Below are positions 1 to 7,668 of a DNA stretch of 36,184 nt, piece after piece. The stretch is from Bacteroidales bacterium (GTDB lineage: Bacteria; Bacteroidota; Bacteroidia; Bacteroidales; VadinHA17). The number at the start of each line of letters is the position of its first letter. Within the stretch, counting starts at the first letter, position 1. Made by a program: the position numbers and the translations under genes. The notes beneath the pieces are model-generated. The model was not told where the DNA came from. It was given only the letters and a program-made list of their open reading frames with translations, and ran no database searches. The stretch is from contig PMIJ01000179.1 of assembly GCA_003157015.1 (NCBI GenBank), positions 1 to 36,184 of the forward strand, in the 5' to 3' direction.

Positions 1-219
1 CATTATTGATCTGCATACAGGCTTTCCATCGAAATAGCAGACATAAATCTTTAAAGAAGCATTTAAAAAGTAGGGATTCTTAACAGGATTAAGAACTCTC
101 CTAATCTCAGACTGTTGAGGAGCGATCCAGTTAGGATCGTTCCTATAAATTTCTTCCGGAACAGAAAGAAAATCATCCAGTCCGTCCTGCGTAATTATTT
201 CCTTGACTAAGAATGACAT
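1..219 (-). CDS. GNAT-like acyltransferase, N-terminal part (cut by window edge)
   Basis: This reading frame starts with ATG at 217-219 and is open to the left edge, giving 73 residues. The visible N-terminus has the pattern D-x-F-x-x-x-P-x-x-I-Y-R-N-D-P-N-W-I-A-P, then NPV-K-NPYF and a strand ending DGKPVCR. This is the usual opening of a Bacteroidota/Proteobacteria GNAT-related family, where DGxPVGR precedes the acetyl-CoA-binding core, which would lie outside the window. It overlaps the end of the lipid-synthase fusion by 13 bases, so the two are probably translationally coupled and it is the third gene of the lipid operon. An acyl transfer role in lipid modification is inference from position only. 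Confidence 0.72.
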   Translation of the reverse strand, partial: MSFLVKEIITQDGLDDFLSVPEEIYRNDPNWIAPQQSEIRRVLNPVKNPYFLNASLKIYVCYFDGKPVCRSIM

Positions 220-2075
220 ATATTCTTCTTTATTCGTTCTACCACATATGCTTTATATATAAACGAGCGATCTTTTTTACGTAATTCGAGAGATAATTTC
301 ATATCGGGAATGATCTTATCTGCAAACATTTCTGGACGATTTCTGGTTACAAGGTGATTACGGTAAGTAATTACTGCCCCGTCTTTTGCAATCCTTAGTG
401 TCTCTAGCAGGATCAGGGTAAATTCCTCGATTGACATCCATTCAAAAATATTTGTGAAATTAAATTTTGATATGGTATCTCCGGGCAGCGAACTCAGATA
501 CTCCTGGCAACCGGAAGTAACTATTTTAATCCTGTCTACACGATCACGTATAAATTGATAATTCTCCTTTTTAAGATAAACAGGTAAATTATCAATTAAG
601 TAATTTCCTGAAAGGATATATGCAAGAAAATAGTTATCCCTTGCAGGTAACTCTGTCACAGCTCTCCTGACTGCCGATCGATAATACTTCTCAAAAGAGA
701 ATGAAGGCTCGAGATATTTATAGAATGCCTTATCAAACAGCATGCTTGCAAAAGCGCGACTTAAAAAAATCCGGCAGAATAGTTTCCATTTGAAATTGTC
801 CCATTTCTTCTGGAATAAAATTCTCTGTTCTTCAATACATGAGGCATTAAACAACTCATTGATAATCTTACTTCCTATAAGAATTCTGAATACCTTTTTC
901 AGCAGATGCATATATCTTTCATACTTTCCGCAGTGTATAATTCCCCTGTTTAAATCTGTCTTTTTATTGCTCCAGTATAACTGTTCTTCTTCAGAAAGAA
1001 AAGGCTTCAGTCTTTCATACAAATCCCATCGGCGATTCGAAGGCCGAACCCCGAAAAATTCAAGAGTTTCATCGTATGAGAGCGTCTTAAAGGCATTTAT
1101 TTTAAGTGAAAGAAGATAGTTCTGAAACCGGTTCATGTCGAGACAAATCACTTTTGCCGGATCGTCAAGAAGAAATGACAGTGCATTACAGCCTCCTGAT
1201 GTAATTGAGAATACTATATCTCCTGGTTTTGTACCAAAAGCGATTCTGTCCATCTCCGGATCTTCCCAGCATTGAGAGTATAATATATCCCTGAATACCT
1301 TTGAGTGGACGAACGCTCTGCTTCTGAAGAATGCTTTTTTCTTTTCCGGAATATCTTTGGAAACGCCTTTAATTATATGAATAACAGCCCAATCTATTAC
1401 AGCAGGCAGTCCGATCAGAATAGCATAAATAAATTTACCTGTGAATGATGCAAATATGAGACCCGGGATAAAAAGTATATATTGTGCGTTATGACGGAAT
1501 CCGTCATAATTAATACTAAAATCCTGAGGGAGATTAAAAAAGCTTATGATTTGTTTTATTCCCGGATTGAGCCCCGGAACGGAAAGAATGTAATCCGAAT
1601 AGGTGCGTCCGAATCTGGTTACCAGTTTTTCTTCTTCATATTTTATAAGCTGGTAATAATGAACCCAAATCAGTACCGGTATCAAAAAGCCGACTGGTTT
1701 CAGACAAACCGACAGCGCGCTAAAGGCTATTAAATCAGCAAAATATATTGGATTTCTTACGAACTTATAGGGCCCGGAAAGAGCCAGTTTGCTGTTCTGA
1801 ATCCTGAATGCCATAACGGTTTTTGAAGTAAGAACACTTCCTGCCCACATACGGATAAGAGATGCAAACAAAACAAGGAAAGCTATTATTAAATAACCAT
1901 AGCGGACAGATAATTCGGATGGTAATCCGAACCAGCTTCCCGCAATTTCGAGGGTGGAAGGGGTATTTGCAAATAATAAAAATGAAATTGTCGTTACAAT
2001 CGTAACTATTGAAAGAGAAATGAATATTCTCGATTCAAACCATGTTTTTCGAAATTGAATAACCAGAGATTTCAT
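207..2075 (-). CDS. Fusion of ICMT/PEMT-like membrane methyltransferase and BtaA-like (DUF3419) betaine-lipid synthase
   Basis: The protein has 622 residues in two parts. Residues about 1-175 carry several membrane segments and the phospholipid/isoprenylcysteine methyltransferase signature: GPYKFVRNPIYFAD at 101-114, and the EEEKLVTRFG-x-x-Y pattern near 147-159. After a further membrane stretch at about 195-235, the rest resembles BtaA, with YSQCWEDPEMDR at 266-277 and a Rossmann-type SAM motif (SITSGGCNALSFLL) followed by an acidic CLDMN strand near 310-315. BtaA transfers a 3-amino-3-carboxypropyl group from SAM to diacylglycerol as the first step to the betaine lipid DGTS. A separate soluble BtaB normally does the N-methylations. 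Here a membrane methyltransferase domain is fused instead, so one protein might do both steps; that is inference. It lies 4 bases from the lipid-kinase gene upstream and overlaps the GNAT gene downstream. Confidence 0.82.
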   Translation of the reverse strand: MKSLVIQFRKTWFESRIFISLSIVTIVTTISFLLFANTPSTLEIAGSWFGLPSELSVRYGYLIIAFLVLFASLIRMWAGSVLTSKTVMAFRIQNSKLALSGPYKFVRNPIYFADLIAFSALSVCLKPVGFLIPVLIWVHYYQLIKYEEEKLVTRFGRTYSDYILSVPGLNPGIKQIISFFNLPQDFSINYDGFRHNAQYILFIPGLIFASFTGKFIYAILIGLPAVIDWAVIHIIKGVSKDIPEKKKAFFRSRAFVHSKVFRDILYSQCWEDPEMDRIAFGTKPGDIVFSITSGGCNALSFLLDDPAKVICLDMNRFQNYLLSLKINAFKTLSYDETLEFFGVRPSNRRWDLYERLKPFLSEEEQLYWSNKKTDLNRGIIHCGKYERYMHLLKKVFRILIGSKIINELFNASCIEEQRILFQKKWDNFKWKLFCRIFLSRAFASMLFDKAFYKYLEPSFSFEKYYRSAVRRAVTELPARDNYFLAYILSGNYLIDNLPVYLKKENYQFIRDRVDRIKIVTSGCQEYLSSLPGDTISKFNFTNIFEWMSIEEFTLILLETLRIAKDGAVITYRNHLVTRNRPEMFADKIIPDMKLSLELRKKDRSFIYKAYVVERIKKNICHS

Positions 2076-2079
2076 GTCA

Positions 2080-3024
2080 TTAAATGTTTATATTTCCAGC
2101 CTTTACCCTGATCGCAAGGGGTAATATTTCAATGTCAAATGGAGAATTTCCGAGTATCTCTCCGTCGCTTTCCAGAGGCACTTCAATTGTCGATCTGACC
2201 TTTAGCTTTTTGCATCTTTTAATCGTACAATGAGGAGACAGAATATGCTTTCCTGAATATACTTTTGAAAGGTTCATGATTCTCTGGCCCATATTCATAT
2301 CATTAATTGACAATACATCAAAAAAACCATCAGACAGTTTTGCATCAGGAGTAAGTTTCATTCCTCCTGCGCATTCGGTCCCGTTACCAACTACAAGACC
2401 TATGAGCCTGTATTCCTGAAAAGCTTCATTGTCAAATCCAATTGTCAGAGACAGCGGTTTAATGGACATAGCTAAAACAGTTGCTGCAAGGCCGAAAGCA
2501 ATTGTTCCTCCAAAAATTTTGGATTTTTTCCCGACTAACGAAGCAACCGCGCTGCCAATACCTATTTGACATTCATTCACAAACAAGCGGTCGATTTTTG
2601 TACCTGAGCAATCAAGGTAATTAATACAGCCCAGATCCAAAGCTTTGCTGCCGGGCTGAAGAAGTTGTTCAATCTGCAGTCCGATCGGATGAGGATTTTT
2701 CAGAGTCCTGGCATAACCTCCACCTGTGCCACAGTTAATCACTCCGAGCTCACATAATGGATTTATTGGTTTCCCTTCCACGAAAAATCCATTGACAACT
2801 TCATTGACTGTCCCATCTCCGCCAACGGCAATAACCATTGAAGCTCCGTCCAAAATGGCTTTCCTGGTAAATAAAGTAGCATCATTTTTCCCTTTGGTAA
2901 AAGCTATATCTATTTCAAAATTGCAGGAACTTTTAATTTTTTGCAGTAAGGATTGTGCTTCACTTTTTGCCTTTCCGTTTCCGGCTGACGGATTTATCAC
3001 TATTGTAACATAATTGGTTTTCAT
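2080..3024 (-). CDS. Diacylglycerol/lipid kinase of the YegS/BmrU (DAGK catalytic) family
   Basis: The 314-residue protein opens with a beta strand and NPSAGNGKA (about 11-19), the phosphate-binding start of the DAGK catalytic domain. GGDGTVNEVVNGF follows near 68-80, the hallmark nucleotide-binding loop. A C-terminal beta-sandwich has the family patterns NGTECAGGM-K-TPDA-x-SDGFFDV and E-x-DGE. Members phosphorylate diacylglycerol or related lipids (sphingosine, undecaprenol-like) with ATP at the inner membrane face. The length is normal. It is the first gene of the leftward lipid operon and ends 4 bases before the BtaA-like fusion, so both enzymes may compete for, or hand over, diacylglycerol. 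The exact substrate cannot be read from sequence. Its start lies about 27 bases downstream of a possible sigma-54 promoter. Confidence 0.88.
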   Translation of the reverse strand: MKTNYVTIVINPSAGNGKAKSEAQSLLQKIKSSCNFEIDIAFTKGKNDATLFTRKAILDGASMVIAVGGDGTVNEVVNGFFVEGKPINPLCELGVINCGTGGGYARTLKNPHPIGLQIEQLLQPGSKALDLGCINYLDCSGTKIDRLFVNECQIGIGSAVASLVGKKSKIFGGTIAFGLAATVLAMSIKPLSLTIGFDNEAFQEYRLIGLVVGNGTECAGGMKLTPDAKLSDGFFDVLSINDMNMGQRIMNLSKVYSGKHILSPHCTIKRCKKLKVRSTIEVPLESDGEILGNSPFDIEILPLAIRVKAGNINI

Positions 3025-3050
3025 TATTAAGGTTTTGTTATAGAGTGAAA

Positions 3051-3066
3051 TTCAATTATCGGGCCA
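3051..3066 (-). promoter_or_regulatory. Possible sigma-54 (-24/-12) promoter for the lipid operon
   Basis: Read on the minus strand this is TGGCCCGATAATTGAA. It fits the sigma-54 consensus TGGCACG-N4-TTGCA with two mismatches, one of them the normally conserved C of the -12 element. It faces the lipid-kinase start at 3024 at a sensible distance. A sigma-54-dependent regulator is encoded divergently next to it. No start site has been mapped, so this remains a prediction. Confidence 0.4.
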
Positions 3067-3130
3067 ATTAACCTAACAATAAGATTTACAGCCATATATA
3101 GTTAGGAGGGAAGCTGGTTTTTATTATAAT

Positions 3131-3147
3131 TGTAGCGTTTTGCTACA
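3131..3147. promoter_or_regulatory. Inverted repeat, candidate enhancer site 1
   Basis: TGTAGC, a 5-base spacer and GCTACA form a perfect 6-bp inverted repeat in the divergent spacer between the lipid operon and the response regulator. It shares the octamer TTTGCTAC with the next site, 51 bases away. It lies about 65-95 bases upstream of the possible sigma-54 promoter, a typical position for an enhancer-binding-protein site. Confidence 0.45.
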
Positions 3148-3186
3148 TTTAATTGACTCAGAACGATACAATTATTATCTTTACTA

Positions 3187-3212
3187 ATATTTGCTACCCT
3201 GATAGCAAATAT
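3187..3212. promoter_or_regulatory. Inverted repeat, candidate enhancer or autoregulatory site 2
   Basis: ATATTTGCTA and TAGCAAATAT form a perfect 10-bp inverted repeat around a 6-base spacer. It ends 16 bases before the response-regulator start, so it could serve autoregulation as well as act as an upstream enhancer for the divergent lipid operon. The repeat itself is seen directly. Binding by the neighbouring regulator is inference. Confidence 0.45.
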
Positions 3213-3228
3213 CATTCATAAACCCTAT

Positions 3229-4623
3229 ATGAAATCAGAAGGATCTGGTAGAGTATTGGTCGTTGACGATGACAATGATGTTTTATATACGGCACGGCTT
3301 GTGTTAAGAGGCTTGTTTGAGAAAGTTGACACACTTGACCGTCCGGGTTTAATACCCGATTACCTGAAAACTTGCAAGTATGATGTGATTGTGCTGGACA
3401 TGAATTATACCCGAGGCAACACGTCGGGTAAAGAGGGTTTGGAATGGCTTGAAAAAATACTAAGTATTGATCCCACTGCCTGTGTATTAACCACTACTGC
3501 TTATGGTGAAATCAACCTGGCAGTTCAGGCAATAAAAAAAGGTGCCGTCGATTTCATTATAAAACCTTGGAACAGAGAGCAGCTTGTTACATCCGTCAAT
3601 AATGTTTTATCACAGCGTCATGATGAGAGAAATGTCAGTAAGATAAAGGGTAGTCATGCCCGATCGTCAAATCAGGAAAACAATAAATACCCTGAAATTA
3701 TCAGCAGGGCTCCTGTTATGGCTCAGATTATAGAAACCATTAAAACTGTGGCAGTTACAGACGCCAATATTCTGATACTTGGAGAAAACGGAACTGGCAA
3801 GGAGCTTGCTGCCTGGGCTTTGCATAGCGAATCTTTGAGAAAACAAAATTCATTTGTTCATGTTGACCTTGGATCCATTCCGGAGACTCTTTTTGAAGCG
3901 GAATTATTCGGACATGTGCGTGGTGCTTTTACAGATGCAAAAGAGGACCGGGCCGGAAGATTTGAAGTAGCTTCAGGTGGAACATTATTCCTCGATGAGA
4001 TAGGAAACCTCAGTATGCCATTGCAGGCAAAAATTCTAACTGCTATTCAGAACAGGGAAATAGTCAGGATAGGAAGTAATCGCTCTGTACCTGTAAATGT
4101 CAGACTGATATCAGCTACTAATATGCCCTTGTACGATATGGCTGATTCTTTCCAGTTCAGACAGGACCTTCTTTATCGTATTAACACTGTTGAGATAATT
4201 ATCCCGCCATTAAGAGAACGAAAAGAAGATATCAGCCTCCTGGCAGATTATTACATTGAAATATTTTCAGCACAATACGGAAAGCAAGGAATAAGACTTA
4301 AGGAAGAGACGCTTCAGAAACTTAAAGAATACCACTGGCCCGGGAATATCAGAGAACTTGCTCACGCAATGGAAAGAGCTGTCATTCTTTGTAAAGCTTC
4401 TACCCTTTCACCTGATGATTTTATCCTGAGAACCAGATCTGCACCGGCTCAATTGTCGGATGAACTTGCAATCACTGTCGAAGATTTTGAAAAGAAAGCA
4501 ATCAGCAATGCAATGAGTAAACATAACGGTAACCTTTCGAAAGCGGCTGAAGAAATTGGTATAGCCAGGAGTACACTCTACAGAAAGATAGCAAGATTAG
4601 GGAAGGATGGATTAGCAGTATAG
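3229..4623 (+). CDS. Sigma-54-dependent response regulator, NtrC family (REC-AAA+-HTH_8)
   Basis: The 464-residue protein has the classical three-domain layout. The receiver domain (about 8-125) has the acidic pocket VDDDND and phosphoacceptor Asp57 in VIVLDMN, with the switch Thr and the Lys of KPW further on. The AAA+ domain (about 155-390) has Walker A GENGTGKE, Walker [11 protein letters not shown], and the sigma-54 contact loop as GAFTDA rather than GAFTGA. The C-terminus (about 420-460) is a Fis-type helix-turn-helix ([19 protein letters not shown]). It should open sigma-54 promoters when phosphorylated by the histidine kinase encoded 18 bases downstream. The divergent spacer holds inverted repeats and a sigma-54-like promoter facing the lipid operon, so that operon is a likely target. 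The GAFTDA variant occurs in some active relatives, but it is worth noting. Confidence 0.93.
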   Translation: MKSEGSGRVLVVDDDNDVLYTARLVLRGLFEKVDTLDRPGLIPDYLKTCKYDVIVLDMNYTRGNTSGKEGLEWLEKILSIDPTACVLTTTAYGEINLAVQAIKKGAVDFIIKPWNREQLVTSVNNVLSQRHDERNVSKIKGSHARSSNQENNKYPEIISRAPVMAQIIETIKTVAVTDANILILGENGTGKELAAWALHSESLRKQNSFVHVDLGSIPETLFEAELFGHVRGAFTDAKEDRAGRFEVASGGTLFLDEIGNLSMPLQAKILTAIQNREIVRIGSNRSVPVNVRLISATNMPLYDMADSFQFRQDLLYRINTVEIIIPPLRERKEDISLLADYYIEIFSAQYGKQGIRLKEETLQKLKEYHWPGNIRELAHAMERAVILCKASTLSPDDFILRTRSAPAQLSDELAITVEDFEKKAISNAMSKHNGNLSKAAEEIGIARSTLYRKIARLGKDGLAV

Positions 4624-4641
4624 AATTAAAGAAAATTAAAT

Positions 4642-6054
4642 ATGCAAAAAATCTGGAATTATATATCTAATCTGGGAACAACCGGTGAAGACAATCAATG
4701 GAGGCTTAGAACAATAGTTATTAGCAATCAGCTTAATTTTGTAATGTTCATCTCCATGTTATTACTGCTATTAACCACAGTTGTTACACTTATTCTGACT
4801 AATGATACAATCTATTATGGAACCTTGAGGGAAGTAATTCTGTTAATGCTCACCTCTTTGAATCTGATTCTTTCCCGATTCGGTTATACACGTCTTAGCA
4901 GGCTTTCACTGATCTATCTGCCTCCGGTAGTCTTCCTGCTTGGTCCTACTTTAATTGGATATGTAGAGGAGGAAAGTTATACTTATTATCCTTATGCACT
5001 TATATGTGTCTCAATAATTCCTCAATTGTTGATATACCCAAAAAAAGAAAAACTTCTCTGGTGGATATCCATGATTTATTATTTTGTTCTGGTATTGCTC
5101 ATAGACAAAATTATGGTTCATTTTGGGACAACAAGTTTTCCGATTGTCGACCGGATCAATACATTTTATCCTTTCTACAAAATTGCTCAAATTGCCCTTT
5201 TCCTGTTTATTAACGCCAGCATCTTCTATCTTAGGATGCTTAATTTCCATTTCGAAGAGGAATTGAACAATAAGAATAACGAACTTGACCTGCAAAATAT
5301 AGAGTTGAAAGCTCAAAAAGATGAGATTGCCCGCCAGAAAGACGAACTCGTAATAAAGGAAATAAGTACCTGGCAAAAGCTTGTAAATATTATTTCTCAT
5401 GAGATAGTGAATTCAGCCATCCCAATTACCAATCTGGCCGGCATGACAGCTCAAATGCTTGAAGATGAGTCAGGAATAGTTCAGAAACCTGAAAGAATAG
5501 GTGAGGATGTGACCGAAGATATTCACCACAGTTTAAGAATAATTGAATCGCGGACGCAGGGATTGATTAATTTTGTAAAGGCTACAAAAAGTCTTACTGA
5601 TATTCCAAAGCCAAACCTTCGGAAGATTTTTCTAAGCGATCTGTTCGAAAGGGTTTTTATACTCTACAAGGCTAAGTTTAATGAAACAGGTGTTAAGTTT
5701 GAAAAGGAAGTCATTCCTCCTGACCTTGCTATCGAGGCCGACCTCGAACTTATTGAGCAGGTAATCATTAATCTTTTCCAGAATGCCCTTGATGCCATGA
5801 CGGAAACTGCAGACCGCAGACTTTCAATTATTGGGAAAAGTGAATCGGATCATGTTCATATATCAATTTCTGATAATGGGAAAGGCATTAGTAATGATGT
5901 AATTGAGAAGATATTTCTTCCTTTTTATTCTACAAAAACTAATAACTCAGGTATCGGTTTAAGTCTGTCACAGCAGATAATGATGACGCATCATGCCCGT
6001 CTCGAAGTGAGTTCTACTATAAACAAGGGTGCAACTTTTACAATGATATTTTAA
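4642..6054 (+). CDS. Membrane sensor histidine kinase, partner of the upstream regulator
   Basis: The 470-residue protein starts with a bundle of hydrophobic segments (about five or six in residues 25-205). A charged coiled-coil stretch follows (about 205-245, rich in K/E/Q/N repeats), then the phosphoacceptor H-box ISHEIVNSAIP with His near 252. The ATPase domain has N-box NLFQNALDAM (about 377-386), G1 DNGKGIS and G2 GIGLSLSQQIM. There is no large periplasmic sensing domain between the membrane segments, so the signal is probably sensed in or at the membrane. This would suit control of lipid genes, though that is inference. It is co-transcribed with the regulator upstream and ends convergently with the permease gene. 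Confidence 0.92.
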   Translation: MQKIWNYISNLGTTGEDNQWRLRTIVISNQLNFVMFISMLLLLLTTVVTLILTNDTIYYGTLREVILLMLTSLNLILSRFGYTRLSRLSLIYLPPVVFLLGPTLIGYVEEESYTYYPYALICVSIIPQLLIYPKKEKLLWWISMIYYFVLVLLIDKIMVHFGTTSFPIVDRINTFYPFYKIAQIALFLFINASIFYLRMLNFHFEEELNNKNNELDLQNIELKAQKDEIARQKDELVIKEISTWQKLVNIISHEIVNSAIPITNLAGMTAQMLEDESGIVQKPERIGEDVTEDIHHSLRIIESRTQGLINFVKATKSLTDIPKPNLRKIFLSDLFERVFILYKAKFNETGVKFEKEVIPPDLAIEADLELIEQVIINLFQNALDAMTETADRRLSIIGKSESDHVHISISDNGKGISNDVIEKIFLPFYSTKTNNSGIGLSLSQQIMMTHHARLEVSSTINKGATFTMIF

Positions 6055-6105
6055 AATTCTCCTTTTTTCAATATCTCCAGGTCACCTGGTATTCAAGAGT
6101 CTAAG

Positions 6106-7482
6106 TCATTTCGTATCCTCAACCTCCTCATTACTTTCAAGTTTTGCAAACTGAAGAGGCTTTTTAAAGAAATTTGTGCGGTATGCCCCATAAATCAAAC
6201 CTACTGAAAGCCAGCTTATCCCGACTATCTTGGCTTTAATTCCAAGGCTGAACCAGAGGTAAAGACAAATGGAAAAACCAAGAAGAGGAACAATAAAATG
6301 TGTGAATCTTTTGTGTTCTCCTCGCACAAAATAGTGCATGAATGAAGATACATTGACCCCCATGAATGCAACCAGCGCTCCAAAGTTGAGGAGTTGAGCG
6401 CCCAGGGGATAACTAAGCAGAAAAACACCACCAAGAATTATCACACCAATAAGAATAATATTATTTGACGGTATTCGTGTTTTTGGATTTATTTTTGCAA
6501 AGAATTTACCGGGAATAGCATTGTCCCTTCCCATTCCATAAAGCAGGCGTCCGGCTCCAAGATGAGCACCTGCCCCTGATCCTATTGTCGCAACAAGCAA
6601 TGCCATATTGACTGTCTGAAAAAGCCAGGGACCACCGGCTCTTTTGGCTATAAAGCAAAATGCCGTATCCTGATCGGGAAAAGTTGAAGCAGCCTGGGGC
6701 CAGACAAGCTGAGCAAAATAAACCTGTACAGATGCCAGAATACCTGTTATAATACAAACAAGCACCGTGGCCAGAAGTATATTACGTCTGGGGTTATGAA
6801 CCTCTTCCGACAACGTTGAAATGCCGTCAAACCCAATATAAGTAAGTACAGCGAGCGATGCACCTGCTGATACCGATGGGAATGAAAATGTTTTTGGATC
6901 ATAAAAAGGCCTTGTCCATTCTCCTGCATTTGCCGGCGGATTTAAAAAGAGATAACGTATCGCAGCTCCCAGGAAAAGAATAATAACCACTCCAAGACCT
7001 GCAGCAATTATAGTGTTTGTACGTGAACTTGATTCAATTCCGCGGAGATTCATAGCTGTAAAGAGACAAGTAAAAGCAATGGCATAAACTCCGAAAGGTA
7101 TTTCAGGAATCAGGTTTATGGCAGCTTTGCTGATCCAGATCACACATATGATCGGATTCATTATATAATCAAAAATCATTCCCCAGCCAACAAAGTACCC
7201 TAGCGAGGGGTGAATTTCTCTGCTGACATATGTATAGGCGGAACCAGCACTTGGATAAACATTTGCCATGCGTCCGTAACTGATAGCAGTGAAAAGCATT
7301 GCAACCATACCAATCAGGATGGTCGTAACTACATGACCTTTAGCAAGGCTCGCTGCAGCACCGTATAATGGCATCGGAGCAGTCGGTTGAATTAGAATAA
7401 TTCCGTATAATACCAGTGCGGATAATCCGAGAACCCGTTTCAGACCCGGACCGGAAGGAGATGATGTAAGGGTATCACTCAT
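6106..7482 (-). CDS. APC-family amino-acid/polyamine permease
   Basis: The 458-residue protein has about twelve hydrophobic helices. It carries the APC-superfamily helix-1 unwinding region, and the patterns LFTAISYGRM, SAGSAYTYVSREI, P-x-x-GYFVGWGMIFDYI and GFDGISTLSEEVHNPRRN. The last is the conserved cytoplasmic loop after helix 6. The early motifs match the PuuP/YcaM-like branch (putrescine and amine importers) better than LysP-like ones, but the substrate cannot be fixed. The first 15 residues are polar, and no signal peptide is needed. It stands alone between convergent (histidine kinase) and divergent (GH2 enzyme) neighbours. Confidence 0.9.
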   Translation of the reverse strand: MSDTLTSSPSGPGLKRVLGLSALVLYGIILIQPTAPMPLYGAAASLAKGHVVTTILIGMVAMLFTAISYGRMANVYPSAGSAYTYVSREIHPSLGYFVGWGMIFDYIMNPIICVIWISKAAINLIPEIPFGVYAIAFTCLFTAMNLRGIESSSRTNTIIAAGLGVVIILFLGAAIRYLFLNPPANAGEWTRPFYDPKTFSFPSVSAGASLAVLTYIGFDGISTLSEEVHNPRRNILLATVLVCIITGILASVQVYFAQLVWPQAASTFPDQDTAFCFIAKRAGGPWLFQTVNMALLVATIGSGAGAHLGAGRLLYGMGRDNAIPGKFFAKINPKTRIPSNNIILIGVIILGGVFLLSYPLGAQLLNFGALVAFMGVNVSSFMHYFVRGEHKRFTHFIVPLLGFSICLYLWFSLGIKAKIVGISWLSVGLIYGAYRTNFFKKPLQFAKLESNEEVEDTK

Positions 7483-7668
7483 ATGGCTGAATTATAAAAA
7501 AGATAATGACCATAAACCTAATAATTATAAACAGAATTCAAATAGCTGATTGAAATAAAAATGTCTAAAAGAATTTATTGGAAATCGTTTTGCAGTAATT
7601 CCTGTCAATTTATTTAACTAACTTTATTACTCAATAAATGAGTTTTTTAAACCACTAGATCCTGAGAA

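Noticed and set aside
6077-6089. CCAGGTCACCTGG palindrome between the convergent kinase and permease genes
   Set aside because: The stem is short and no T run follows directly, so I do not call a terminator.
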